Shown here in pieces: positions 1 to 8,539 of a DNA stretch of 32,924 bases. Under the pieces are notes generated by a model that had not been told where the DNA came from, did no database searches, and saw nothing but the letters and a program-made list of their open reading frames with translations. The number at the start of each line of letters is the position of its first letter. Position 1 is the stretch's first letter. The stretch is from Methanobacteriota archaeon (lineage in GTDB: Archaea > Thermoplasmatota > Poseidoniia > Poseidoniales > Poseidoniaceae): NCBI GenBank assembly GCA_002699425.1, contig PABV01000033.1:70614-103537 (forward strand), given 5' to 3'. The translations under genes and the position numbers were made by a program.

Positions 1-2
1 AA

Positions 3-767
3 AATATCTATGCATTTTGTAGATACGGTGACGATCTTGGTGATGAAGCACCTTTTGACAGTCAAGGTCGATTAAAATTGCTTGAAGCATGGGAAAAAGA
101 CTTGGCAGAAGCGCATCAAAGTGACTGGTCAGGAAAACCTCAGCATCCTATCTTGATTGCCGTACAATATACTGCAAAAACATTCAATATACCATTGGAG
201 CCATTTTGGAAACTCATTCAGGCATTTAAGATGGACCAGACAAAAAACAGATATCAATCATGGGATGAATTATTAGATTATTGCCAACATTCAGCCGATC
301 CTGTTGGTCATCTGTTCTTGTATGTTTACGGTCATGATAATGAAGAATTACGTACTCTTTCCGACAAAACCTGCACTGCATTACAATTAGCAAATCATTG
401 GCAGGACATTTCGAGAGATTGGCAACAAAATCGTTCATATCTACCCGAAGAAACCATGCAACGCTTTGGGGTTGATTGGAACCGTTACGGGCCAGAGTAC
501 GTTGATGAAAATTGGAAATCAATGCTATCATTCGAGGTTGAAAGAGCACAGAAATTATTTGATGAAGGCAAAAAACTTTGGAAGTTAGTAGATGCTCACT
601 TAGCGGTTGACTTGATGATGTTTACCAAAGGTGGTGAGGCGATTTTGCAAGCTATTCGAAATCAAAAATTCGATACATGGAAGAAAAGGCCTAAGGTTTC
701 AAAACTAAAGCAAGTACGACTTTACTTCAAAGCAAAGGCTGAGTGGAAACGCGCTTCTCGTGGCTAA
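3..767 (+). CDS. hpnC: HpnC-like hydroxysqualene synthase (squalene/phytoene synthase family), 5' truncated by window
   Basis: The open frame runs in from the window edge, so the N-terminus is missing; the first ATG inside the window (78) is internal. The first visible residues include the Asp-rich motif YCRYGDDLGDE type (here FCRYGDDLGDE), close to the HpnC version, and the second motif is LANHWQDISRDW followed by RSYLP. The LAN-WQD-DW pattern is typical of HpnC rather than of CrtB or HpnD. In bacteria HpnC converts presqualene diphosphate to hydroxysqualene. The stop overlaps the start of the next gene by 8 bases, and that gene is the HpnD-like partner, which supports joint translation and a shared squalene pathway. 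A generic carotenoid synthase is the alternative, less likely because of the second motif. Confidence 0.8.
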   Translation, partial: NIYAFCRYGDDLGDEAPFDSQGRLKLLEAWEKDLAEAHQSDWSGKPQHPILIAVQYTAKTFNIPLEPFWKLIQAFKMDQTKNRYQSWDELLDYCQHSADPVGHLFLYVYGHDNEELRTLSDKTCTALQLANHWQDISRDWQQNRSYLPEETMQRFGVDWNRYGPEYVDENWKSMLSFEVERAQKLFDEGKKLWKLVDAHLAVDLMMFTKGGEAILQAIRNQKFDTWKKRPKVSKLKQVRLYFKAKAEWKRASRG

Positions 768-2130
768 ATTTTTGAATAGTCAATCAACGGTCAGACTCAT
801 AAAAGAAAAGAATCTAGCCCAATCGATTCAAGTGCTAGAGCGCAGGAAACCTTTGGATTTGATGTTCCCTCTAGAGGGAAGTGCTCATCAGCAACAATCC
901 AATCTTGATGTTCCAAGAAAATCTGCCTTAGATCGACTCCGAGAAGCCGTAGTGCTCACAAAAGACGCCGTGAAAGCAGTAAGTCTTACAGCCATGGAAG
1001 CGCTAAAAGAAGGTGCATCTATGATTGGTATCCTCACCGAGAGAGACGAATTAGTGGATCCATTTTCACACCTCGAAGCCCCTATCTGGCCAAGAGATCC
1101 ACCCGTTGAACTCATTCGCTTAGCTTATGCATACTGTGAAGAATTGACGATGAGAGAAGCAGGTAATTTCTATCATTCGTTCAAGTATCTACCCGATGAG
1201 CAAAGACAAGCCATGTGTGCAGTATACGCTTTCTGTCGTCGCGCTGATGATATCGCAGATGGTGATTGGGAAGATCGTTTTCCAGGCGCAAATGGGGAAT
1301 TGGACCAAGAGGCAATGTTGTATCGAGAAAAACTGGAAGAACTCCAGAATAAGGACACTGTACTTGATCATGAGCATTATTTGGAAAAGATCACACAATT
1401 GTTTTTCTTCCGCAAAAAACTGTCAACATGCTACAGTGAGGTCAGCAGTACTGACCCTGTGTTTTTGGCATTGAAGGATGCGGTTAGAAGGTATTCGATC
1501 CCTAGACAAGTGTTTGATGATCTGATTACTGGAATGGAAGACGATTTATTCAACAATCGATATCATGACTTTGATGACTTATATCTTTACTGTTATCGAG
1601 TTGCAAGCGTCGTCGGATTAATGTGTATCGAAATTTATGGCTATGAAGACCCGAAAGCTCGAAAATATGCAGAGTCATGGGGTATTTTTATGCAATTAAC
1701 AAACGTCCTTAGAGACATCGCAGAGGATGTACAACGTGACCGAATTTACTTACCACTCGGTGAATTAGAAAAGAACGGAATCCTCCCTGAGAAATTAGAT
1801 GAAAACGTCATACTCAATCCTTCTTGGGAACCATATGTTCATCACTACGCAAAAAGAGCTAGGACTTATTTGAAAGAGGCCAAACAACTTCTCCCTCTTC
1901 TTCCAAGAAGATCTAGGTATTCCCCTGCCGCAATGATTGCCTTTTATGATAAAATCTTAAGAAAAATCGAAAGACAACAAGGCGATGTCTTCACAAAGCG
2001 AGTCAAATTGAATAAGATACAGAAGTTATCCTTGGCAGCAGCAGTTTATCTACGTCATCGGTTTTTACCGGGATTCCTGAATCCTGTTTGGAGTGGATTG
2101 GCAAAATTTGGCATCCTACCCGATGTCTGA
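760..2130 (+). CDS. hpnD: HpnD-like presqualene diphosphate synthase / phytoene-squalene synthase with long N-terminal extension
   Basis: The 456-residue product starts at a GTG that overlaps the end of the HpnC-like gene. The synthase domain begins near residue 117. Both Asp-rich motifs are present: YAFCRRADDIADGD near residues 155-168 and LTNVLRDIAEDVQRDRIYLP near 313-332. These are the substrate diphosphate/Mg-binding motifs of head-to-head prenyl synthases. The second motif matches the CrtB/HpnD type, so with HpnC next door the likely reaction is two farnesyl diphosphate to presqualene diphosphate. About 115 residues before the domain match nothing I recognise and make the protein longer than the usual 280-350 residues. 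An internal start (for example ATG at 862) is possible but would still leave an extension. Phytoene synthase is the main alternative. Confidence 0.8.
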   Translation: MAKFLNSQSTVRLIKEKNLAQSIQVLERRKPLDLMFPLEGSAHQQQSNLDVPRKSALDRLREAVVLTKDAVKAVSLTAMEALKEGASMIGILTERDELVDPFSHLEAPIWPRDPPVELIRLAYAYCEELTMREAGNFYHSFKYLPDEQRQAMCAVYAFCRRADDIADGDWEDRFPGANGELDQEAMLYREKLEELQNKDTVLDHEHYLEKITQLFFFRKKLSTCYSEVSSTDPVFLALKDAVRRYSIPRQVFDDLITGMEDDLFNNRYHDFDDLYLYCYRVASVVGLMCIEIYGYEDPKARKYAESWGIFMQLTNVLRDIAEDVQRDRIYLPLGELEKNGILPEKLDENVILNPSWEPYVHHYAKRARTYLKEAKQLLPLLPRRSRYSPAAMIAFYDKILRKIERQQGDVFTKRVKLNKIQKLSLAAAVYLRHRFLPGFLNPVWSGLAKFGILPDV

Positions 2131-2133
2131 GAT

Positions 2134-2664
2134 TTATTTTTCACCTCGATGTAAATCGTCCCATGTTGCCCATTGATCTACCCATTCTTCCATGAACTGA
2201 TCGATATTCAGATTCATGCCCTGCATGACTTTTTTGGTAGGTATGGCTCCTTTTTTACGGATACCAGTCCGAATAAGGGCAGAAGAACATTTTTTATTTC
2301 GTTGCCAAATTTCTTGATGAAAATAAAAAAAGTGCTCATCCATACCAACCAACTTCGTTTTCACAGTTGCTTTTCGCCATGGCTTTACTCGATGCATGTA
2401 GCGTATTGATGACCCAGCAACAACGAAAGCAGATTTTGTTTTTCTAACCCAGTTGTACAACCCTATTCGTATCGCTAAATCGTATCTTGCCAAGTCGAAA
2501 AAAACAAAGTGTCTTCCATTATTTACTTCGAAATAAACATCGATATCCCCGATTCCTGGTCTAAATACCCATGTCTTAATCTCAAGAGGGTTAAATGTTT
2601 TTTTTTTGGCAAAAAGACCTCTAAAGAGGAGGCTAATTAGCCTAAGATAAGGATACAATTGCAC
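2134..2664 (-). CDS. Hotdog-fold thioesterase-like protein (4HBT / THEM6-like)
   Basis: The 176-residue product starts at GTG. Its hotdog-like core reads as a 4-hydroxybenzoyl-CoA-thioesterase-family fold: VNNGRHFVFFDLARYDLAIR near residues 47-66, then a strand with SSIRYMHRVKPW and VKTKLVGMDEHFFYFHQEIW. The order and spacing resemble THEM6-like acyl-CoA thioesterases. Only 3 bases separate it from the upstream acyl-CoA dehydrogenase stop on the same strand, so the two are probably one transcript and both likely act on acyl-CoA compounds. The substrate cannot be read from the sequence. Its 3' end lies 3 bases from the convergent HpnD-like gene. Confidence 0.72.
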   Translation of the reverse strand: MQLYPYLRLISLLFRGLFAKKKTFNPLEIKTWVFRPGIGDIDVYFEVNNGRHFVFFDLARYDLAIRIGLYNWVRKTKSAFVVAGSSIRYMHRVKPWRKATVKTKLVGMDEHFFYFHQEIWQRNKKCSSALIRTGIRKKGAIPTKKVMQGMNLNIDQFMEEWVDQWATWDDLHRGEK

Positions 2665-2667
2665 CCC

Positions 2668-3870
2668 TCAAACAGTTCGAGTGAAAGCTTGAATTCCGGT
2701 AATGTATCTGCCTATAATGAGGTTGTGAATATCGTGGGTTCCCTCGTAAGTTTTCACCGATTCAAGATTAGCCATGTGCCTCATTACTGGATATTCATCA
2801 AGAATACCATTAGCGCCGTGAATATCTCTTGCACTTCTCGCAATTTCCAGAGCAATATCTACATTGTTCATTTTTGCAAGAGAAATTTGTTCAGGGAACC
2901 ATGTTCCATCATCCTTCTTTTTTCCGAGATGATAAGCAAGTAATTGTCCCTTTGTTATTTCTCTAAGCATCCAAGATAATTTGTTTTGAACCAATTGGTA
3001 GGAGGCGATTGGATGGTCAAATTGAATCCTTGAAAGAGCATAGGCCTTTGCGCTGTGAAAGCAGGCCATTGCGGAGCCAAGAGCGCCCCATGAAATCCCA
3101 TACCGAGCATTGTTTAGGCATGAAAAAGGCCCGCGTAAGCCCTTTACATTTGGTAAGATTCTATCTTTTGGGATTTTGCAATCTTGGAAGACTAATTCAC
3201 TTGTAACGCTTGCTTTGAGGGAGTGTTTTCCCTTCATCTCAGGAGCGGAAAAACCGGGGTCGTCCTTCTCAACAATGAAACCCTTGATGACGCCGTCAAG
3301 TTTTGCCCACACGATAGCAACATCAGCAATCGAACCATTTGTAATCCACATTTTAGCTCCATTGAGCAAGAAGTGATCACCCATATCTTCTGCACGTGTA
3401 ATCATATCACCTGGGTTTGAACCATAATCTGGCTCAGTAAGTCCAAAACATCCAATCCATTCTCCAGATGTCATTTTTGGAAGGTAATATTGCTTTTGTT
3501 CCTCGGAACCAAAGTCCCAGATTGGGTACATTGCCAACGATCCTTGAACCGATGCAAAACTCCGAAGACCACTATCACCTCTCTCAAGTTCCTGACAGAT
3601 TAATCCATAAGCAACGTAGGATAATCCTGGGCAATCATATCCCTTGAGTGGTGCACCTAAAACACCCATTTCACCCAGTGCAACTCTCCATTCATCTGGA
3701 AAGACGCCTTGTTCACATGCATGCTCGATTTTCGGTAATACTTCTTCATCCACCCAGTCTCTGACCATGTCTCTGACCATGATTTCTTCTTCGGTGAGCA
3801 GACTCTCAATGTCATAGAAGTCCAATGCCTCAAAGGGTTCCATGTTCGATTGCGTGAGGAGGATACTCAT
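2668..3870 (-). CDS. gcdH: Acyl-CoA dehydrogenase, glutaryl-CoA dehydrogenase type
   Basis: The 400-residue flavoprotein has N-terminal helical, middle beta and C-terminal helical acyl-CoA dehydrogenase domains. Visible signatures are LRSFASVQGSL, which aligns with the substrate-Arg region of glutaryl-CoA dehydrogenase, WIGCFGLTEPDYGSNP (flavin region), and KTYEGTHDIHNLIIGR, which carries the catalytic base Glu at about residue 376. The tail GITGIQAF type (here YITGIQAF) is characteristic of the GCDH clade. Known GCDHs oxidise and decarboxylate glutaryl-CoA to crotonyl-CoA and pass electrons to ETF, whose genes lie at 6860-8539. ATG at 3870 shares one base with the preceding gene's TGA; a TTG one codon upstream is less likely. 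Another short-chain acyl-CoA dehydrogenase is possible. Confidence 0.85.
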   Translation of the reverse strand: MSILLTQSNMEPFEALDFYDIESLLTEEEIMVRDMVRDWVDEEVLPKIEHACEQGVFPDEWRVALGEMGVLGAPLKGYDCPGLSYVAYGLICQELERGDSGLRSFASVQGSLAMYPIWDFGSEEQKQYYLPKMTSGEWIGCFGLTEPDYGSNPGDMITRAEDMGDHFLLNGAKMWITNGSIADVAIVWAKLDGVIKGFIVEKDDPGFSAPEMKGKHSLKASVTSELVFQDCKIPKDRILPNVKGLRGPFSCLNNARYGISWGALGSAMACFHSAKAYALSRIQFDHPIASYQLVQNKLSWMLREITKGQLLAYHLGKKKDDGTWFPEQISLAKMNNVDIALEIARSARDIHGANGILDEYPVMRHMANLESVKTYEGTHDIHNLIIGRYITGIQAFTRTV

Positions 3871-5060
3871 CAAGGTTGGGTTTTCTTTTTCTCTAATCTT
3901 CTATTACGCCAGTTGAGATACTTTCTCTGAAGCCAAGGACTATTCCAATAAATCAATCCCAAAAAAACACCTGGAACGGCGATGGCGACGACCAACATAA
4001 GAACAGTGGTCAGGATGCCATCATTTAGTTCATCGACAAGCGGCTCAAAAGATACGATACTTCCTCTTGAGGTTACGAAAAATCCAGTTCTGGTATCCAT
4101 TTCCCAGACGGAGATAATATTCTCTCTGCTTAAGGTGACATTCTCAGAAATCACATCGGCGTTGACCATGAGAGTGAATGTATCTGTCGTAACGGGGTCG
4201 TATCTCAATAAACCGATAGGAATTAGTGTGAATAAAGAAGTTGAATCAATACCTCTTTGGTTTGTATTGAATTCTCCACCGAGTTCTTTGAGCTCCCAAA
4301 TTTTTACCATGGCAGAGTTTTCCGGCGAATCAGGATCCAGTCGTAGATTACCAATTCTTGCTCCAGAACCGATGTAAACGCATTCGTTAAGTGTACCATC
4401 ATCGCAAGCAACACCCAGCCATGTATCGCTGGTTGTTCCGGCGACCCAACTAATATTCGACCATCTGTCTATAATTCCTATGCCATCTGATAGGGTGGAA
4501 AATGTGCAGATATTGTGTGCTCTATGACATGCAATATCTGAGACTTGACTTTCTTTTGTCCCCTCAAGTTGTTGAAATCCACTTCCGTTAGTGTACATCC
4601 AGATACTTCCATCATCGCTACCGATGTATGCGTGCGAACCACTTGCTACCCAAGAAACACTTGTGAGGTCTGCATCACCAAGCACATTGGTACCCGTGAC
4701 GATTTGAACATCGTGATTTGATTTCACGTACCGAAGGACTGTTGCTTTATCTCCGACGATGTATGCTGTTTGTGACCGTGGGTGCCATGCGGCATCTTGC
4801 AAAGTTTCATCTGAATCTTTTTCTAAAAATACATCCTCATTAGGATTCATTGCTTGAGTTGAATCGATAAGATGCAAGTATCCCTCTGCACCGTAGACCA
4901 ATACATATTGTCCATCGGGAGATAAAGCACCTCCTGTAAGTCCAAGGTCTGCTGAGTCCAGACTTCTTGAATCTAAAATTTCAATAGAGGTCGGAATAGC
5001 TGATGCTAGAGGTAGCGTCATCACCAGCAGTATGCCTAGCCAAACCGCTTTCTTGCGCAT
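3870..5060 (-). CDS. Secreted, membrane-anchored beta-propeller-like protein of unknown function
   Basis: The chosen ATG at 5060 gives a classic signal peptide, MRKKAVWLGILLVMTLPLASA, and has a GAGGT sequence about 10 bases upstream. An in-frame extension to 5099 would bury the signal and is rejected. The 396-residue product has repeated blade-like segments (GGALSPDGQYVLVYG, DAAWHPRSQTAYIVG, SVSWVASGSHAYIGSDDGS), as in WD40-like or YVTN propellers. It ends with one transmembrane segment near residues 348-372 and a basic tail, RKYLNWRNRRLEKKK. Topology is therefore outside domain, membrane anchor, short cytoplasmic tail. Its TGA overlaps the ATG of the acyl-CoA dehydrogenase. No function is assigned. 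Confidence 0.75.
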   Translation of the reverse strand: MRKKAVWLGILLVMTLPLASAIPTSIEILDSRSLDSADLGLTGGALSPDGQYVLVYGAEGYLHLIDSTQAMNPNEDVFLEKDSDETLQDAAWHPRSQTAYIVGDKATVLRYVKSNHDVQIVTGTNVLGDADLTSVSWVASGSHAYIGSDDGSIWMYTNGSGFQQLEGTKESQVSDIACHRAHNICTFSTLSDGIGIIDRWSNISWVAGTTSDTWLGVACDDGTLNECVYIGSGARIGNLRLDPDSPENSAMVKIWELKELGGEFNTNQRGIDSTSLFTLIPIGLLRYDPVTTDTFTLMVNADVISENVTLSRENIISVWEMDTRTGFFVTSRGSIVSFEPLVDELNDGILTTVLMLVVAIAVPGVFLGLIYWNSPWLQRKYLNWRNRRLEKKKTQP

Positions 5061-5145
5061 GTTATTGCGAACCTCATCGGAAATAAAACACCATCCCATC
5101 CATTGTTGTCGGTGGGCTTATGACTGAACGTTTTTTGGGAGTGTC

Positions 5146-5679
5146 ATGGAGACCTTTGAAGTAAAACGTGGATTGGTAAAATCTATTGGAGGAAATGCGG
5201 GATTGGCCAAGTTGGCAACTACCTATTTTGAGATGGTTGAAGCAAGTGCAGAAGGTCATTTCACCGGAAGTTTTGCCATCATGAAGAAGGTAACAGGTCA
5301 CTACAATGAGGATGGAAAGTTGATTGTTGATGTTGATCAAATGAAGGGTGAAGAACTTGGAGATTTTCTTGGAACTGATGAAGGGAAATCATTGGCTATG
5401 GAATCAAGAAAGCGCTGGTCAGGTTTTTTGGACGAAGCCACAGGCTACAATCCAAAGCAGAGAGGAGATAAAGCCAAAGAAGCAGGGAAAAAGATTTCAA
5501 AATCTAAATCAATGATTTCAATGGCTCGAAAACTCATGGCAATGAGCGATAAATATGATGATGAAACACGAGCCAATGCTGAATCACAAATCGAAGAAAT
5601 TGAGAAAAAACTTGCCGAAGGTAACGGTACCAGAGCCTTTTCCCTTGCTGAAAAATTAAACAAATACTTGGAAGGATAA
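5146..5679 (+). CDS. Conserved-looking hypothetical protein next to TyrRS
   Basis: The 177-residue soluble protein has an upstream GGGAG and ATG at 5146. The N-terminal part (about 1-70) looks like a small alpha/beta domain (ETFEVKRGLVKSIG, then SFAIMKKVTGHYNEDGKLIVDVD). It loosely recalls archaeal DUF5611-type domains, but that is only an impression. The C-terminal part (about 105-177) is rich in Lys, Glu and Ala and predicted helical or coiled coil. No signal peptide or catalytic motif is visible. It sits 8 bases upstream of the tyrosyl-tRNA synthetase on the same strand, so the two are probably co-transcribed. Function unknown. Confidence 0.65.
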   Translation: METFEVKRGLVKSIGGNAGLAKLATTYFEMVEASAEGHFTGSFAIMKKVTGHYNEDGKLIVDVDQMKGEELGDFLGTDEGKSLAMESRKRWSGFLDEATGYNPKQRGDKAKEAGKKISKSKSMISMARKLMAMSDKYDDETRANAESQIEEIEKKLAEGNGTRAFSLAEKLNKYLEG

Positions 5680-5687
5680 GTGATAGA

Positions 5688-6812
5688 ATGGAACCGTTGA
5701 TTGAACGATATCAACGGATAGGTGAAATGTCTGAAGACCAACTTAATCGTCTTGAATTAATGATTGGTTCTGTCAAAGAAAGTGTTGGAATCGAGCACAT
5801 TGTAGATTGTATTCTCGATGAAACTTCTGCGAAGGGTGATGGAGTCATTCGAGCTTATGTTGGATTTGAGCCTTCTGGAAAAGCACATATTGGTTGGAAA
5901 GTCATTTCATTACAACTCAAACGACTGTTAGAAGCGCGTGTTAATGTGTTAGTTTTCCTTGCGGATTGGCATGCTTGGGTAAATGATAAATTTGCAGGTT
6001 CGATGGAAGCGATTCAAACAACTGGTAAGTACATGGAAGATACATTTCGTGCCTTATTGGATAGCCCCGCTGAAGGAGATGGGCCAGGAGAACTAAGGTT
6101 CCTTTACGCTTCAGATATTATGGATTCAGGAGAATATTGGGCGAGGGTACTTCGTTGCTCAAAAAATGTAAGTCTCTCAAGAGTTCGGCGTACATTTTCC
6201 ATTATGGGTCGTGACGAAGCATCGAGTGATGGAGATCTTTCAAGATTTTATTATCCTGCTATGCAGGCAGCAGATATTTTCGAATTAGATATCGATCTGG
6301 CAATAGGAGGTATGGATCAAAGAAAGGCCCACATGTACATGCGAGATGTGGCAGATAGATGGAACTGGCAAAAAGCAACGTGTTTGCATACTTCAATTCT
6401 CTCAAATTTACGATCAAAAGGAGCGAGAATGGAATCCTTTGATCACAAGATGAGCAAATCCAATCCAAGTGGTGCAGTATTATTACATGATGATGCATCT
6501 ACATTGAAAAAGAAATTAAGAAAAGCATATCTTGATCCTCAAGACCCTGAATCACCTGTTTTTGAACTGATAGAGCATGTCATTCTTCCAGAGTTATCTC
6601 AGTTAGACGTCATCCCGAATCCAGAATACGGCGAGCCAACTACTTGGCATGATTTGGTTGAGATAAAGCAGGCCTTACATTCTGAAAAATTACATCCTTT
6701 TGATGTAAAAATGGCGGTTGCTGATTCATTGAGTCGTTGCCTTTCATCTATTGGTGAGTATTTTTCCCATCATCCAAAATCACTTGATTTGGTGAACCAA
6801 CTCATGAGATAA
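5688..6812 (+). CDS. tyrS: Tyrosyl-tRNA synthetase, archaeal type
   Basis: The 374-residue class I synthetase charges tRNA-Tyr with tyrosine. The ATP-binding HIGH motif reads AHIGW at residues 66-70, preceded by YVGFEPSG, the tyrosine-pocket segment. The KMSKS motif is intact at residues 254-258 (DHKMSKSNPSG). Further Tyr-binding segments are YYPAMQAADIF and IGGMDQRKAHM. There is no S4-like C-terminal domain, so the architecture is the short archaeal/eukaryotic form and not the bacterial one. It carries an N-terminal stretch of about 50 residues before the catalytic core. The gene follows the unknown 177-residue protein closely. Confidence 0.95.
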   Translation: MEPLIERYQRIGEMSEDQLNRLELMIGSVKESVGIEHIVDCILDETSAKGDGVIRAYVGFEPSGKAHIGWKVISLQLKRLLEARVNVLVFLADWHAWVNDKFAGSMEAIQTTGKYMEDTFRALLDSPAEGDGPGELRFLYASDIMDSGEYWARVLRCSKNVSLSRVRRTFSIMGRDEASSDGDLSRFYYPAMQAADIFELDIDLAIGGMDQRKAHMYMRDVADRWNWQKATCLHTSILSNLRSKGARMESFDHKMSKSNPSGAVLLHDDASTLKKKLRKAYLDPQDPESPVFELIEHVILPELSQLDVIPNPEYGEPTTWHDLVEIKQALHSEKLHPFDVKMAVADSLSRCLSSIGEYFSHHPKSLDLVNQLMR

Positions 6813-6859
6813 GGTTCATGAACGTCTTGGATTTGGGGGGTAATGTCCTCTGAGGTGCT

Positions 6860-7603
6860 ATGATGAATATAGTGGTTTTAGTCAAGCGAGTCCCTGATAC
6901 CAATGCAAAGATTGTGGTCACAAATGAAAGAGTTGACTTGTCATCAGTAAAGTGGGTTATCAGTCCATATGATGAATTTGCGATCGAGATGGCACTTCGC
7001 CATAGAGAATCAAACGGAGGCGAAGTCGTCGCACTTACACTTGGAGACGCCCAATCAGATAAGGTACTCAAAGATGCTAAAGCCATAGGTGTTGACAAAC
7101 TTGTCCGGATTTGGAATGATAATTGGAACTATTTGGATTCAGTAGGTATCCAATCGGCTCTCGCACAAACCATCACTGAATTAGGTGCTCAAGTCGTGTA
7201 TTGCGGTAAATCTGCCGCTGACACAGGTGCTGCGTCAACAGGTCCAGGTTTAGCTGAAAAGTTGGGCTGGCCAAATATTTCTAATGCAGTCGAAACGGAG
7301 TTTGGTGACAAACTTCTGGTAACAGCTCCGGTCTCAGGCAATCCTGCAAAGCTGGAGGTTGGATTACCTGCAGTTATCACTTGTGATAAAGGGCCTTACA
7401 AGGTAAGGAAACCTAACGTAAAAGGTATCATGATGGCAAAAAAAGCAACTGTTGAGGTTAAAGAAGCATCTATTCCCGAACAAACAGTGAAATTAGAGTC
7501 ACATTCATATCCTCCACAAAAGCCTGCTGGAAAGCAGTTTCATGGTTCAGAATCGGTTCAAAATGTTGTACAATTGCTTCGTGATGAGGCGAATGTGATT
7601 TGA
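6860..7603 (+). CDS. etfB: Electron transfer flavoprotein beta subunit
   Basis: The 247-residue product begins with the ETF-beta signature NIVVLVKRVPDTNAKI and continues with SPYDEFAIEMALRHRE and the GDAQSDKVLKDAKAIGVDKLVRI stretch (AMP-binding side). VVYCGKSAADTGAASTGPGLAEKLGWP is the ETF-beta signature region. With ETF-alpha it shuttles electrons from acyl-CoA dehydrogenases to the respiratory chain. GAGGTG at 6852-6857 precedes two adjacent ATG codons (6860 and 6863); spacing favours the second, so the true start may be one codon later. The alpha subunit follows after 9 bases, with its Shine-Dalgarno overlapping this gene's stop. Confidence 0.95.
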   Translation: MMNIVVLVKRVPDTNAKIVVTNERVDLSSVKWVISPYDEFAIEMALRHRESNGGEVVALTLGDAQSDKVLKDAKAIGVDKLVRIWNDNWNYLDSVGIQSALAQTITELGAQVVYCGKSAADTGAASTGPGLAEKLGWPNISNAVETEFGDKLLVTAPVSGNPAKLEVGLPAVITCDKGPYKVRKPNVKGIMMAKKATVEVKEASIPEQTVKLESHSYPPQKPAGKQFHGSESVQNVVQLLRDEANVI

Positions 7604-7612
7604 GGTGAAAAA

Positions 7613-8539
7613 ATGAGTGAATCAATAGTAATTGCAGAAATGAACGATGGTAAAGTATCAGCGACAACAGCAGAATTAGTATCAGCCGCATTGGCATACG
7701 GTTCAACTCCTACTCTGGTAATTCCATGCACTACACCATCTGTTGCAGATGGAGAAGGATATGAAGGTGTAACACAGGTTATTGCTTGTGTAGCAAGTGT
7801 ATTTTCATCTTTCGATGCTGCAGGCTGGGCAGAAGCCTTGGATGAGTTGACTTCAGAAGGGTCGATTTTTGTTTCAGCCTCACCACATTCAAGAGACCTT
7901 GCCGCGAGACTCGCAGCAAGAAAAGGGATTCCCGTCGTTCAAGATGTGATAAGAATAGAAAACGGGAAATTCACAAGTCCGGTTTATTCTGGAAAAGCAA
8001 ACCAAACAGTATCTGTTACAGGAGATGCTGCAATCAGTATTCGTTCGAATATTTTTCAAGGAGCAAGCCCAGCCACAATGACTTGTAATGTTGTAGATAA
8101 ATCAGGGCAAGTTTCAGTCGCAATCAAAGAAATGCTGAATCGAGCGAATGAAAGATTAGACGTTAGCGAAGCAAATATTATCATTTCAGGTGGGAGAGGG
8201 ATGGGAAATCCATCTAATTTTTCCCATTTAGAAGAGATTGCAGATGTTCTGGGAGCAGCAGTTGGTGCATCGAGAGCAGCAGTTGATACATGGGATGAGA
8301 TACCTCATAGCATGCAAGTTGGTCAAACCGGAAAAACAGTTAACCCAAATTTGTATATCGCTGTAGGAATCTCTGGTGCCATCCAACATCTTGCAGGTAT
8401 GAGATCTTCTAAGTATATCGTAGCAATAAACAAGGATGCTGAGGCGCCTATTTTCCAGCATGCGGATTATGGTATTGTTGCAACTTGGGAAGAAGCACTT
8501 CCAGAGTTGTCAACCCATTTACAAGCCATGCTTGGATAA
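7613..8539 (+). CDS. etfA: Electron transfer flavoprotein alpha subunit
   Basis: The 308-residue protein has an N-terminal alpha/beta domain and a C-terminal FAD-binding domain. The FAD site is visible as [12 protein letters not shown], then [23 protein letters not shown] and [20 protein letters not shown], ending with [19 protein letters not shown], the standard ETF-alpha signature. It forms the heterodimer with ETF-beta and holds the redox FAD. GAGGTG at 7602-7607 lies 5 bases before ATG 7613 and overlaps the etfB stop, which implies coupled translation. No bifurcating-type extra domain (FixX/FixC neighbours) is present. The acyl-CoA dehydrogenase at 2668-3870 is a plausible electron donor. 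The stop codon abuts the convergent MBL gene with no gap. Confidence 0.95.
   Translation: MSESIVIAEMNDGKVSATTAELVSAALAYGSTPTLVIPCTTPSVADGEGYEGVTQVIACVASVFSSFDAAGWAEALDELTSEGSIFVSASPHSRDLAARLAARKGIPVVQDVIRIENGKFTSPVYSGKANQTVSVTGDAAISIRSNIFQGASPATMTCNVVDKSGQVSVAIKEMLNRANERLDVSEANIIISGGRGMGNPSNFSHLEEIADVLGAAVGASRAAVDTWDEIPHSMQVGQTGKTVNPNLYIAVGISGAIQHLAGMRSSKYIVAINKDAEAPIFQHADYGIVATWEEALPELSTHLQAMLG

Noticed and set aside
3982-4377. 131-residue plus-strand open frame inside the propeller gene
   Set aside because: It is antisense to the secreted propeller protein, which has a signal peptide and a ribosome binding site; the antisense product is Ser/Thr-rich without domain features.
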